From Phyllobacterium zundukense (lineage in GTDB: Bacteria > Pseudomonadota > Alphaproteobacteria > Rhizobiales > Rhizobiaceae), in contig NZ_CP017942.1 in NCBI RefSeq assembly GCF_002764115.1, forward strand, positions 469,426 to 533,425: a DNA stretch of 64,000 bases. The letters run 5' to 3'. Positions within the stretch are counted from its first letter, which is position 1. Every line of letters starts with the position of its first letter. Under the pieces are notes generated by a model. The model saw nothing but the letters and a program-made list of their open reading frames with translations. It searched no databases and was not told where the DNA came from. This document shows, one piece after another, positions 36,262-45,242 of this stretch. A program made the translations under genes and the position numbers.

Positions 36262-36343
36262 GTTGCGTCTCCTGCGAGTGCTCTAGTCGCTACCACCCAT
36301 GCGTTGAGCAGGGCATGGACTCGACAGCACTCTGACCTCGCTC

Positions 36344-36368
36344 AACGTTCCGCGCCGCTTATTGTTCC
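36344..36368 (-). promoter_or_regulatory. EcfG-type promoter, perfect match
   Basis: Minus strand GGAAC (36368-36364), 16 bases, CGTT (36347-36344), reading toward the 28-aa peptide gene. Conserved at 55439-55463 in copy 2. Confidence 0.7.
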
Positions 36369-36567
36369 AATGGAACGGTCGGAGATCGTTTGAACGAGCG
36401 CGTGCAAGGCAAGCCAATTTAATGTTAAGATGAGTAACGACATTCGCGTTTCGTGCTAGAAACGGATGAGAGATCTGGCTCATACAGGTGTTTGGTTCCT
36501 TTGCGAAGAAGTCCGTCGTTATACATCACTTCCTGGCGTAGGCTGCCCAACAAGATCGAGCTTTGAT

Positions 36568-37623
36568 ATGCCGACAATAACAATCAAGTCCGAAGAACAG
36601 AAGGACGCTGAAGCCGATGTTGAGCGTGTTCATGACGACCTCGGTCCATTCGTTGTTGCCGCCGAGACGACGCGAATGGCGATGGTGTTTACGAACGCGA
36701 AGGAACCCGGCAATCCGATAATTTTTACCAATGACAGCTTTCTTTCTTTGACCGGGTACGATCGGGACGAAGTGCTCGGTCAAAGTTTCAACTTTCTGAT
36801 GGCACACGCCTCCGATGCGAGATCGCTGGCAACGATTGCATCCGAATTTGAGGGCAATTCGGCAGGGGGATCGGAAATTCGCTACCGCCGCAAGGACGGC
36901 AGCGAATTCTGGGCAGCAATCTTCATTAGCCCGGTTCGGGATGAACGCGGGGGCGTTGTCCAGCATTTTGCCTCCTTCGCTGATCTCACCCAACACAGGG
37001 AGGAGGAAGCTCACTCCAGGAGGCTCATTGACGAACTGAACCATCGCGTCAAAAACACCCTGTCGACGGTGCAATCGATTGTCTGGCAGGTCTTGCGGGC
37101 AACGTCTGATCCCAAGGCAATTCGAGACGCCATCGAGTCGCGTCTATCGGCGCTATCCCGCTCACACGACTTGTTGACCCGCAAGAATTGGGAAAGCGCG
37201 GGGTTGCTCGATGTGGTCAACGATGCCTTGGAACCATTCGCGGTCACGGGTGGTCGGGCACAGCGCATTGTGATTTCGGGCGACAACATCCTTTTCCCGC
37301 CAAAAGCAGCCTTGGCCCTTGGCATTGCGTTCAACGAACTTGCGACCAATGCCGTGAAGTATGGTGCGTTTTCCAATGGCGCTGGTTCAGTGCTGATCGG
37401 TTGGAAGATCGAGCCAACGCCGCAGGGCGGCCGGCTGATCCTGATCTGGCAGGAGAAGGACGGTCCGCCTGTCGTGACACCGTCACATAAAGGCTTTGGC
37501 TCGCGCATGATCGAGAGCGGTCTGGCCCAGGAACTGGAAGGCGCGGTGCACCTCGACTATCGGCCAGACGGCGTGGTCTGCACGATCAACATTCCCGCGC
37601 CACGAGGTGCTCGTGGAGGATAA
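36568..37623 (+). CDS. PAS (LOV-like, no Cys) HWE-family sensor histidine kinase
   Basis: 351 residues from MPTITIKSEEQ (the frame is open 34 codons further upstream but with no better site). PAS/LOV-like sensor at ~40-145: PIIFTNDSFLSLTGYDRDEV, LGQSFNFLMAHASDARSL, YRRKDGSEFWAAIFISPVRD. In true LOV domains LGxNCRFLQ carries the flavin-binding Cys; here the motif is LGQSFNFLM, so no photoadduct. HWE kinase core at ~155-345: ELNHRVKNTLSTVQSIVWQ (phospho-His), FNELATNAVKYGAFSN (N box) and LIWQEKDGPP (W-x-E), with GFGSRMIESGL as G box. No membrane helix, so cytoplasmic. It overlaps the downstream receiver gene by 17 bases, its likely partner. Confidence 0.85.
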   Translation: MPTITIKSEEQKDAEADVERVHDDLGPFVVAAETTRMAMVFTNAKEPGNPIIFTNDSFLSLTGYDRDEVLGQSFNFLMAHASDARSLATIASEFEGNSAGGSEIRYRRKDGSEFWAAIFISPVRDERGGVVQHFASFADLTQHREEEAHSRRLIDELNHRVKNTLSTVQSIVWQVLRATSDPKAIRDAIESRLSALSRSHDLLTRKNWESAGLLDVVNDALEPFAVTGGRAQRIVISGDNILFPPKAALALGIAFNELATNAVKYGAFSNGAGSVLIGWKIEPTPQGGRLILIWQEKDGPPVVTPSHKGFGSRMIESGLAQELEGAVHLDYRPDGVVCTINIPAPRGARGG

Positions 37624-38008
37624 CTTGCTTTCCGGCCGCCGCGTCCTCGTGATTGAGGATGAAATGCTGATCCTTATGATGATTGAAGACATGCTGGCCG
37701 ACCTCGGATGCGAGTCCGTGACCTCGGCCGCCACCATCGATCAGGCCATTGCCCTGATCGATGCGCAAGTGTTCGACGCTGCCATGTTGGATATGAATCT
37801 CAATGGCAAGAACAGCCGAGCTGTAGCCGACGCGCTCGCCGCGCATGGTGTTCCGTTTGTCTTTTCCACCGGCAACAGCGTCCACGATGTTTGGGACGGC
37901 TACACCGGCCATGCTGTTCTTAGAAAACCGTTCAGCAACGACGATCTGGTCGATATGCTTACACGTCTTCTCTCTTCGAATGGCGTTGCCATTCCGGGTA
38001 TTTCCTGA
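37607..38008 (+). CDS. Single-domain response regulator (receiver only)
   Basis: 133 residues, GTG start inside the kinase gene. CheY-like: RRVLVIEDEMLILMMIEDML (acidic pair ED), FDAAMLDMNLNGKNSRAVAD (phospho-Asp in LDMNLNG), VPFVFSTGNSV (Thr) and HAVLRKPFSNDDLVDML (Lys-Pro). No output domain. Such receivers often pass phosphate on or act as sinks for HWE kinases in the alphaproteobacterial stress response (PhyR pathway); the link here rests on overlap with the kinase gene. The second copy is frameshifted. Confidence 0.85.
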   Translation: MLVEDNLLSGRRVLVIEDEMLILMMIEDMLADLGCESVTSAATIDQAIALIDAQVFDAAMLDMNLNGKNSRAVADALAAHGVPFVFSTGNSVHDVWDGYTGHAVLRKPFSNDDLVDMLTRLLSSNGVAIPGIS

Positions 38009-38117
38009 CGGACTTGCGCGAACGATTGACGAGCGTAGTGTGACACATCAGTGCCTCTTTCGTGTGTACACTACCGTGTCTCAGAAATTGGTCGGCTGTG
38101 CAGAGTGACATTTCACT

Positions 38118-39062
38118 ATGACTATTTTTTCCGTAAGGCACATAACGGTCTATCGTTACCTGAGACCGGTGAACTTCGGCGAACATCGGCTGATGTTCCG
38201 GCCTCGGGACAGCTACGACCAGAGGCTCCTCTGCGCAAGCCTGATGGTGGATCCGCAACCCGGTGATGTTCGCTGGATCCACGACGTCTTCGGCAATTGT
38301 GTCACGCTTGTTGAAATTCCTGTCCGGGCCTCTGAGTTACGCTTCGAAACCCGCATCCGCCTTGACCATACACCCCAGGCGGCCCCGGATCTTCAGATAG
38401 ACGCCGAAGCTCTAACCTATCCTTTCAACTACAGTTCGGACGAAATCGCGGATCTTGCGTGCACCATCGAGCGTCAGTACCTCGACGACGATGACGAAGT
38501 CGGGCGGTGGGCCCGGCAATTTGTCCATGTTGGCCGACCGACCGACACCGGTGCCCTGTTGATGACCTTGTGCTATGCCATTCACGAGAGCTTTGCCTAT
38601 GCGCGTCGGCTGGAGACCGGAACCCAGCCGCCGCTGATCACCTTGCGGCTACGGCGCGGTACATGTCGCGATTTTGCGCTGTTGATGATAGAGGCGGTGC
38701 GATCGCTTGGCCTGGCGGCGCGCTTTGTCACCGGATACGTCTATGTTGCCGAACGCGACGGGTCGGACACGCGCGGCGGCGGATCCACCCATGCCTGGTG
38801 TCAGGTCTATCTTCCTGGCGCTGGATGGGTGGAGTTCGATCCGACCAATGGCATTGTCGGCAATCGGGATCTGATCCGGGTCGCGGTTGCTCGCCAACCG
38901 CGACAGGCCATCCCGCTAACGGGAAGCTACGGCGGCGTTGCCTCGGATTATGCGGGAATGTCCGTGCAAGTAAACGTGACGACGGACGGCACCAATCAAG
39001 TTTTCGATGAGCAGCTCGGCGTGCCAACGGAACCGTCCGAGGCGGTCAGCGTTCATCCCTAG
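38118..39062 (+). CDS. Transglutaminase-like protein, type 1
   Basis: 314 residues. N-terminal beta domain (IFSVRHITVYRYLRPVNFGE, family start 'H.T.Y.Y..PV..G.H.L.') followed by a transglutaminase-like core: RRGTCRDFALLMIEAVRSLG (Cys), GGGSTHAWCQVYLPGAGWVE (His) and FDPTNGIVGNRDLIRVAVAR (Asp). The full triad is present, so a cysteine protease or amide-bond activity is possible. No signal peptide. Paired with a second transglutaminase-like gene 42 bases downstream. In other proteobacteria such genes travel with DUF403 and ATP-grasp genes; these are not found here. Confidence 0.85.
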   Translation: MTIFSVRHITVYRYLRPVNFGEHRLMFRPRDSYDQRLLCASLMVDPQPGDVRWIHDVFGNCVTLVEIPVRASELRFETRIRLDHTPQAAPDLQIDAEALTYPFNYSSDEIADLACTIERQYLDDDDEVGRWARQFVHVGRPTDTGALLMTLCYAIHESFAYARRLETGTQPPLITLRLRRGTCRDFALLMIEAVRSLGLAARFVTGYVYVAERDGSDTRGGGSTHAWCQVYLPGAGWVEFDPTNGIVGNRDLIRVAVARQPRQAIPLTGSYGGVASDYAGMSVQVNVTTDGTNQVFDEQLGVPTEPSEAVSVHP

Positions 39063-39104
39063 CTTTTGCCAACCCGGCAAAGACCGCTGAGACAAAGGGC
39101 TGCG

Positions 39105-39917
39105 ATGAAAATCCGTGCCGGTTTCACATTGGGCTACGAATGCCCGCAACCTACCCCTATGCTGCTCGTCCTCAGCATTCATCCGTCGCGACGCGGCGAT
39201 CTCTTGACCGATCAGGTCTTGACCTTCGATCGACCGATTACGGCACGGAACTACACCGACGCCTTCGGCAACGCATGCACCCGGATTGTGGCTCCCGCCG
39301 GCGTGAGCACGATATCGACCGACTTCGAGATCTACGACAGCGGTCAGCCCGATATTGTCGCCGAAGATGCCATTCAGCATGGCATCAATGATTTGCCGGA
39401 CGACGCGCTGGTGTTCCTACTCGGCAGCCGTTATTGCGAGACCGATCGTCTCGGTGATTTTGCTTGGTCCCAATTCGCTTCGACGCCGCCCGGATGGAGC
39501 CGAGTTCAGGCGATTTGTGACTTCGTGCACAACCATATTACCTTCGACTATCAAAACGCCGATGCGCTGAGGACTGCGCATGGCGGATACGTGGACAAAA
39601 CTGGTGTCTGCCGTGATTTCGCTCATCTCGCTATCACGCTTTGCCGCTGCATGAACATTCCCGCCCGTTACTGCACGGGTTATCTCGGCGACATTGGAGT
39701 TCCGCCCGACCCTGTTCCGATGGATTTCAGCGCCTGGTTCGAGGTCTATCTGAGCGGCCGCTGGTTGACGTTCGATCCCCGCCACAACACGCCGAGAATC
39801 GGGCGAATTCTCATCGCCACCGGTCGCGATGCCACTGACGTGGCGCTTTCGACCAGCTTCGGTCCGTCACTGTTAGCGCGCTTCGAAGTTGTCACCGAGG
39901 AAGTGCTGACAACCTAG
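39105..39917 (+). CDS. Transglutaminase-like protein, type 2
   Basis: 270 residues from the ATG at 39105 (MKIRAGFTLGYECPQPTPML, behind AAAGGG). Core blocks: GYVDKTGVCRDFAHLAITLC with the Cys, and PMDFSAWFEVYLSGRWLTFD with the Asp. The position that holds the catalytic His in type 1 (STHAW) is a Ser here (DFSAW). The ends differ from type 1: IGRILIATGRDATDVALSTS. This subgroup may lack classic triad chemistry or use another residue. Probably co-transcribed with the upstream paralogue and may act with it as a pair. Confidence 0.8.
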   Translation: MKIRAGFTLGYECPQPTPMLLVLSIHPSRRGDLLTDQVLTFDRPITARNYTDAFGNACTRIVAPAGVSTISTDFEIYDSGQPDIVAEDAIQHGINDLPDDALVFLLGSRYCETDRLGDFAWSQFASTPPGWSRVQAICDFVHNHITFDYQNADALRTAHGGYVDKTGVCRDFAHLAITLCRCMNIPARYCTGYLGDIGVPPDPVPMDFSAWFEVYLSGRWLTFDPRHNTPRIGRILIATGRDATDVALSTSFGPSLLARFEVVTEEVLTT

Positions 39918-40032
39918 AAATGGATGCCTTTAAAATATATTGGAATGCTTCCCGATTCCGGGTGATTTTGATTTATCTGTGGACGGCCGTTTGGCAATGG
40001 CATTGGGTGAGCTTTAGATCGGTTGCCTTCCT

Positions 40033-40416
40033 ATGTTCGGCCGGGTTGCCTGGCGCGATCGTGAACCTGACATACGTCAGGCATTCTGGATATCTCGCAA
40101 CGGCCTCGCAGCTTCCGTTGGTCTATCTCGTCGTCAACTCGAACGCCTCTTTAACGAGAAAGCCGGGATGTCTCCGGGACAGGCATACAATAAGATCAAA
40201 ATGGAACGGGCGAAAAAGCTGCTCATGCAAACCAGTTCACCGATGATCGAGATTGCACTCGATGTGGGCTTCGGTGACGCATCTCATTTCACACGGTGTT
40301 TCAAGCGCGTATGGGGGCAGACGCCTACGCAAGTCAGGGCTTCTGTGAGGGAAATATTGTGCGAGCGTCCCTCCCGGGACGACCGTATTAGGCCATTTGC
40401 GAACTTTCCTCAATGA
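40033..40416 (+). pseudogene. AraC/GlxA-type regulator, DNA-binding domain only
   Basis: 127 codons containing a full AraC double helix-turn-helix: LAASVGLSRRQLERLFNEKA, GMSPGQAYNKIKMERAKKLL, then MIEIALDVGFGDASHFTRCF and KRVWGQTPTQVRAS. It is most like the GlxA group, whose ~200-residue N-terminal DJ-1/PfpI-like domain is missing, although the 115 bases upstream look non-coding. It could still be translated as a lone DNA-binding domain, but truncation is likelier. Confidence 0.6.
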
Positions 40417-40866
40417 CCGCTTTGGGGCCGAGAGCAGTCCCGTCTGCTACGGGGCGCATTGAGCGAATAGCTTCCGTTCAGCAAGCGACCCCATCTCGGT
40501 CATTTGATGGCGTCGGTTCAGTGGCCGCTATGGTCGCAATGACGAGTAGATGGTGCACATCCGTTATCTTGCTCACCCACCAATTCTAGATAATTAGTGT
40601 ACCGGACCGCCGCTCATTGGGGTCTGACTTCAAATGCTCGCCTTGAACGGATTCGAACTGCAGGATCCTCGAAAGGGAAAAACTGCAATGCAAGGCGTAC
40701 GCGAGATAACAAGCTCCCTGGTTCTAGCAATTCAGCCGGGTCGACCGCTCTCGGGAAAGTCGAGAAGTCGGCGTGCGGCGCGGACGATTGCTCCTCAGTC
40801 GCACGTTCGAGGACGCCCTAGTCCGCTAAGCCGCGCGTCGCTTTCGTCACCGGCCAGGGCAGCCAT
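40417..40866. other. Intergenic, no gene recognised
   Basis: About 450 bases between the AraC remnant and the LysR gene (converging). No motif, repeat or convincing terminator hairpin was seen. Confidence 0.35.
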
Positions 40867-41769
40867 TTATGTGTGCGCCATCAGCGACACAATAGCCTCC
40901 CGGATCCAGCGTTGGCCGCCGTGTCCGTGACAACGCTCGTGCCACACCATTCCCACTGCGAAACCTTCGACGGGAAATGGGCAGTCTATTACCATGAGCT
41001 TGTCGGCACGGTCGCGTACGAGACGTTCTGGAACAAGGGCAACGAAGTCCGAGTAAGACACGATCTCAGGAACGAACAAGAATGAGGCTGCAGATAACAC
41101 CGCATTGCGTCTGTGTCCGAGGTCAGCCAAAGCGCTGTCCACTGGCGTCACAAAACCACCGCCGTCCAAGGAAACAATTACCTGGTCCATCTCAGCAAAC
41201 TCCTCGACCGTGATTCCCTCTCGTAGTCTCGGATGCTTCCGTCGGCCAATGAGCACATAGCGCTCGTTAAACAGGTGTCGAGTACGAAGACTCGGCGAAG
41301 CGGCCTGCGGCGTCATGAGCGCCAGATCCACATCACCCCGCGCCATCTGCGCGTCCAACTGCGGCACGTCGAGATTGCGCAGCGCGACACGAACTCCGGG
41401 TGCCCGCATCCTGAGTTCCACGACGAGCGGCTTGACCACCACCGCCTGCAGATAATCTGTACAGGCGATAGAGACGGTTAGCTTGGCTTCAGCCGGGTCG
41501 AAGTTCCTATGGGAAACAACCGTGGCTCGAACTTGGTCAAGGGCCTGGCGCAAGGGGTCGAGCAACTCCATTGCTTTAGCGGTCGGCGTCATTCCTCGCT
41601 GTGCAGGAATCAGCAGTGGGTCGTCGAACTCATGCCTGAGGCGGTTTAGCTGGGCACTCACCGCCGGTTGGCTCAGATTCAGGCGAGCGGCCGCCTTCGT
41701 CACGTTCTGCTCCACGAGCAGCGTCTCAAGAGTGACCAGTAAATTGAGATCCAGGCGCTTGGTATCCAT
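40867..41769 (-). CDS. LysR-family transcriptional regulator
   Basis: 300 residues. N-terminal winged helix MDTKRLDLNLLVTLETLLVE, QNVTKAAARLNLSQPAVSAQ, LNRLRHEFDDPLLIPAQRGM is the LysR signature; the effector domain runs ~90-300 (SIACTDYLQAVVVKPLVVEL). The style is of the NodD/PcpR-like subgroup. It is divergently transcribed from the NmrA-like gene at 41949 with 179 bases between starts, so it probably controls that gene and itself in response to a small ligand (inference). Confidence 0.85.
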   Translation of the reverse strand: MDTKRLDLNLLVTLETLLVEQNVTKAAARLNLSQPAVSAQLNRLRHEFDDPLLIPAQRGMTPTAKAMELLDPLRQALDQVRATVVSHRNFDPAEAKLTVSIACTDYLQAVVVKPLVVELRMRAPGVRVALRNLDVPQLDAQMARGDVDLALMTPQAASPSLRTRHLFNERYVLIGRRKHPRLREGITVEEFAEMDQVIVSLDGGGFVTPVDSALADLGHRRNAVLSAASFLFVPEIVSYSDFVALVPERLVRDRADKLMVIDCPFPVEGFAVGMVWHERCHGHGGQRWIREAIVSLMAHT

Positions 41770-41948
41770 TGAATGGATAGTAGCCGAACATTCCTATGAT
41801 TTCAAATATAGCTCGAAACAGGCGAGATTTCCCGGCCTGAGGTCCGACCTTTTCCGCGGTCGCCGTTCACTAGCACCTGGTGGACAGCAACCGGGCGACT
41901 ACGGTTCACGACCTCAAGATCAGGAATCTCAAGACTAGGAGAAGTTGC

Positions 41949-42941
41949 ATGATCCAAGCCGATACCACCAAACCTCTGATCACTGTTGTCGGTGCCTCGA
42001 GCAAGCAAGGCCGCAGTGTCGCCGAGGCCCTGCTCGACAGTGGGCGCTACCGGGTGCGTGCCCTGACGCGCCGCCGCGATAGCCAGCCCGCGCAAATCTT
42101 GGCGCAGAAGGGCGCCGAGGTCGTGGTGGCACCCCTTGAACTCGGCATGGAAGCCGAGCTAACCGCGGCCATGAGCGGCTCGTACGGAGCGTTCTTGATG
42201 ACGCCGCCGATCGTCAAGGTGCCGCCGGAGGAACTCGAGCTTACCCTCGGCATGGAATTGGCTAACGCGGCGGTGGCCGCTGGCGTCGAACATGTGGTTT
42301 TCAGCGGGCTCGAAAATGTCGAAGCGCGTACCAGCGGCACGAAGTGGGCGCCGCACTTCACCGACAAGGCGAAGGTGGAGGACTACATTCGCAGCTTGCC
42401 CGTTCGCAGTTCGTTCGTGTACCTGGCGTTTTACTACACCAACTTCCTAGAATACTATGTGCCCCAGCGCGGGGCGGACGGCATAACGTTCGCCATATAC
42501 TTGCCGCCGCATATACCCATGCCGTTCTGTGATCCGCTCACTGCCGCCGGACCGGCGGTGCGCGAGATTTTCGATCACCCGACGCAATACGCCGGCAAAA
42601 CCCTACCAGTGATCGGCGAGTTTCTCTCGGCGCAAGAAATGGTGGACACTTTTGTGCGGGTCACCGGGCAGCGGGCGCACTATGCCTCCGCTTACTCTCG
42701 CGAAGACTTGTTGCGCCACTTTCCGAATTTTGCCGCCGACGAGCATCTCGTGCGCGAATTGGTGGGCATGGTGGAATACGCTGTCGAGTATGGCTATTAC
42801 GCCCCCGACCGCGACCTGATGTGGAGTCGGAAAATCGATCCGCATGCGTTGACTTGGGAGCAATTTGTGAAACATAGCAATTGGCAAGGCGACCTGCTGT
42901 CCTATGCCGCCACCTCTGAGGCGGAGCTTTTGTCGACGTGA
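41949..42941 (+). CDS. NmrA-like NAD(P)-binding protein
   Basis: 330 residues. PLITVVGASSKQGRSVAEAL is the GxxxxxG nucleotide motif of the NmrA/atypical SDR group; VRALTRRRDSQPAQ binds the NADP ribose phosphate, and GVEHVVFSGLENVEA and RSSFVYLAFYYTNFLEYYVP follow the family order. There is no YxxxK catalytic pair, so it may act as a redox sensor or an NADPH-dependent reductase of the isoflavone-reductase type. The ATG at 41949 follows TAGGAGAAG. Divergent LysR gene upstream. Confidence 0.8.
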   Translation: MIQADTTKPLITVVGASSKQGRSVAEALLDSGRYRVRALTRRRDSQPAQILAQKGAEVVVAPLELGMEAELTAAMSGSYGAFLMTPPIVKVPPEELELTLGMELANAAVAAGVEHVVFSGLENVEARTSGTKWAPHFTDKAKVEDYIRSLPVRSSFVYLAFYYTNFLEYYVPQRGADGITFAIYLPPHIPMPFCDPLTAAGPAVREIFDHPTQYAGKTLPVIGEFLSAQEMVDTFVRVTGQRAHYASAYSREDLLRHFPNFAADEHLVRELVGMVEYAVEYGYYAPDRDLMWSRKIDPHALTWEQFVKHSNWQGDLLSYAATSEAELLST

Positions 42942-43341
42942 CAGAGGCGACGCTGCATTCGCGCTGTGAGTACGTTGTTGGCGTTTGCGGACTGGCTGAA
43001 CCCGGGCGTGCTCGTTCACGAACTCGCCCACTACATCCAGTAGTCCAACAATGTGCCGATGTGTGAGATCGAAGCCATTACCGGTCAATACAGATGGCCG
43101 CAAGCTAACACGACCATTCGTCGTCACAAAATCAGGATTATTGCGACAAGCTGAATGTCGCAGAAGGGGTGGAAAGCCGAAGTCTGAAAACCCTCGGTCC
43201 TTTCGTTCTGTCCACAATTTAAGTAATGTTCCGTCTATACTCTGGAGGTATCATGGTCTTCGATCCCATCTCGTGCCGCATCGCTTCAGTCATGGAACAA
43301 TTCTGAGCAACGTGCGAGGAGAGATCACAGGGAGTAATGGC
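42942..43341. other. Intergenic, no gene recognised
   Basis: About 400 bases between the NmrA-like and VOC genes. A long open frame runs through it into the VOC gene, but its translation has no domain and the VOC start with its own ribosome site is inside it. Presumably holds a promoter. Confidence 0.35.
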
Positions 43342-43734
43342 ATGGCTATCGATTTCAACCACACAATACTGTTGGCCCGCAACAGCGAGGCATCGGCAAA
43401 ATTCTTGGCGGAAATGCTTGGCCTTCCAGCCCCGAGGCACTGGGGACCTTTCCAGATGGTCACGACCGAAAACGGTGCCAACCTCGACTACATGGATACC
43501 GACGGCGAAATCACGCCGCAGCATTATGCGTTCCTGGTCAGCGAAGCCGAGTTCGACGAGATCTTCAGTAGGATTCGTGAACGGAATCTCCCGTACTGGG
43601 CTGACCCTAGCCGGACGCAGGCGGGCGAGATCAATCACCACGATGGAGGCAGCGGCGTTTATTTCGAGGACCCGAACGGTCATCTTATCGAGATCATTAC
43701 CCGTCAATACGGCAGCGGCGGATGGAACCCGTGA
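43342..43734 (+). CDS. VOC-family (glyoxalase/dioxygenase fold) protein
   Basis: 130 residues with two beta-alpha-beta-beta-beta modules. Candidate metal ligands sit at His7 (MAIDFNHTIL), His61 (TPQHYAFLV) and Glu117 (NGHLIEII), as in the vicinal oxygen chelate superfamily; the ending YFEDPNGHLIEI is the usual one for this group. Substrate unknown; glyoxalase-like or resistance functions are possible. ATG at 43342 behind AGGGAG. Confidence 0.8.
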   Translation: MAIDFNHTILLARNSEASAKFLAEMLGLPAPRHWGPFQMVTTENGANLDYMDTDGEITPQHYAFLVSEAEFDEIFSRIRERNLPYWADPSRTQAGEINHHDGGSGVYFEDPNGHLIEIITRQYGSGGWNP

Positions 43735-44190
43735 TCGTTCGGTGACGTAGCCAGACTGTTATTCGGCGTTCAGTTTGACCCTGCATACGCATCCAATCGC
43801 GACCCTATCATGCGGCTAATTATTCTAATGTCATCAACGATGTAGAAGACGTACGGCAGGGTCGTTGTTCAGTGCCTATTGGGGATCAGACCCCGCGCCG
43901 CATTACGGCCAAAGTTTGCACAAACCGCCGCATTCTCATAATTAACTGCAGTGCGACACTGGCCGCGCGCACCTGTGACCGGTACCGATCTTCTAGCCGG
44001 CCGAGATGGAACAGTGCCGTCGAGAAACGTACCTGGTCGAGGGCCACAGTCAGGACCCAGCCAACGAAATCTTTGAGTGCGGCTTCCGACAGGTTTCAAC
44101 GGCCATCGCGATCGCCCTGTTCAGCGGCTACGGGATGCCCATGTCGTCAAGACCTCCATCTATTCACGGAAAGGCGGCCAAGGAGCGGAC
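43735..44190. other. Intergenic, no gene recognised
   Basis: About 455 bases between converging genes. One frame of 64 codons at 44006 (MEQCRRETYLVEGHSQDPAN...) looks faintly protein-like but has no ribosome site; I do not call it. Confidence 0.35.
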
Positions 44191-44610
44191 TTATGGATGA
44201 GACGCAGTGACAGCCGCCATCAATTCTCCCATTAGTTCGCGTCCGCTGTGATGCGAGATATCGCCGACAGAGAGCATTCCGACCATCCGTTTGTTATCGT
44301 CGATAACCGGCAGGCGCCTGATCTGCTTTGATTCCATCAACCGTACGGCATTTTCAACCGTCTCGTCGGTCCGGCAATAAACGACCCCTTTGGTCAAGAC
44401 ATCTCGCGCTGTCAAAGAAGCCGTATCCCTGTCGCCGGCGAGAGCCCGGAGCGCAATATCTCGATCTGTGACCATGCCGATGAGGCGGTCATTCTCACCG
44501 ACCGGGACAGCACCGACGTCATCGTTTTTCATAATTTTCGCGATTTGTGCCAGCGAGGCATCAGGCGCGACCCAATTCACCCCCCTATGCATTGCTTCAG
44601 AAACTTTCAT
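44191..44610 (-). CDS. CBS-domain pair protein
   Basis: 139 residues made of two CBS motifs: MKVSEAMHRGVNWVAPDASL with MVTDRDIALRALAGDRD, and ARDVLTKGVVYCRTDETVEN with IRRLPVIDDNKRMVGMLSVG. Such stand-alone pairs bind adenine nucleotides and regulate partner proteins. The ATG at 44610 follows GGAGG at 5 bases; the ATG 12 bases upstream is less well placed. Soluble. Similar proteins are often stress-induced in rhizobia, but no EcfG promoter is visible here. Confidence 0.85.
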   Translation of the reverse strand: MKVSEAMHRGVNWVAPDASLAQIAKIMKNDDVGAVPVGENDRLIGMVTDRDIALRALAGDRDTASLTARDVLTKGVVYCRTDETVENAVRLMESKQIRRLPVIDDNKRMVGMLSVGDISHHSGRELMGELMAAVTASHP

Positions 44611-45242
44611 GGCAACCTCCATATTTTGAAAGTGCGGGAAAGTTCAAACGATACACCTGTTTGTTCAGTGATGCACATCAACATAGCGGTACCTGGCGTC
44701 CAATCCTTACCAATGAAGCCTGCGATGCGCCGTAGCAAGGCCGATCATGTGTGTCGCGCTGCATAGCAAAGGAGAAGAGGACCAAGCCATCGGGACCTGA
44801 TGTGCCAACTGCGCCAGGCCCCCAACGATCCGAGGCGGTGGCGAACCGGCACTGCACATGGGCTTTACACCGTCGTTAAGAATCGTCCCGCCCAATGGCA
44901 GTTGTCGTATTGTCTACCGCATTCCATCAGGCATAGAAGAGCTTATCGCTTCCCACCGCCCAATTTTGGCGCGAATTAAGGCATGAATGTGAATAATGTT
45001 TCGACTTATGAAATATATTCATAGCAATATTCACCCATAAAACAAATATATTGTTTCAACACAAAGATATATGTTAAACTTAGTCGACATAATACACAAT
45101 TTAATAAATTGTTATTATTGAATGCCACATTTATATACTTAGCTGTGGTCGCCTCGCATATGTACAGTGCAGAGCGGTAAGGCATCGATCGTCGGCTTGT
45201 TCCGGCAATTTTAAACTCAAAGCACGACAGAAGGAGAAGCAG
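44611..45242. promoter_or_regulatory. AT-rich region upstream of the second RTX gene
   Basis: About 630 bases without a gene. The part from ~44960 to 45170 is extremely AT-rich for this genome (runs such as ATTTAATAAATTGTTATTAT), in sharp contrast to the GC-rich coding DNA. It ends with GAAGGAGAAG, the ribosome site of the RTX gene at 45243. It may be a promoter bound by a nucleoid protein, or a mark of horizontal transfer. Confidence 0.4.

Larger units (their letters stand above)
34369..38010. repeat. Segmental duplication, copy 1 (more intact)
   Basis: Collinear and in the same orientation with 53964-57111. It begins with CTTCAGAAATG and ends after GTA..TTTCCTGAC in both copies. It carries the GsiB/17M-like gene, the promoter pair, the ~100-bp element, three tiny membrane genes, the PAS-HWE kinase and the receiver gene. 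The other copy lacks 506 bases corresponding to 35502-36007 and has many single-base indels. Confidence 0.9.

Noticed and set aside
43872..44210. Plus-strand frames of 64 and 112 codons
   Set aside because: Arg/Ser-rich, no ribosome site, no motif, and overlapping a credible CBS gene end.
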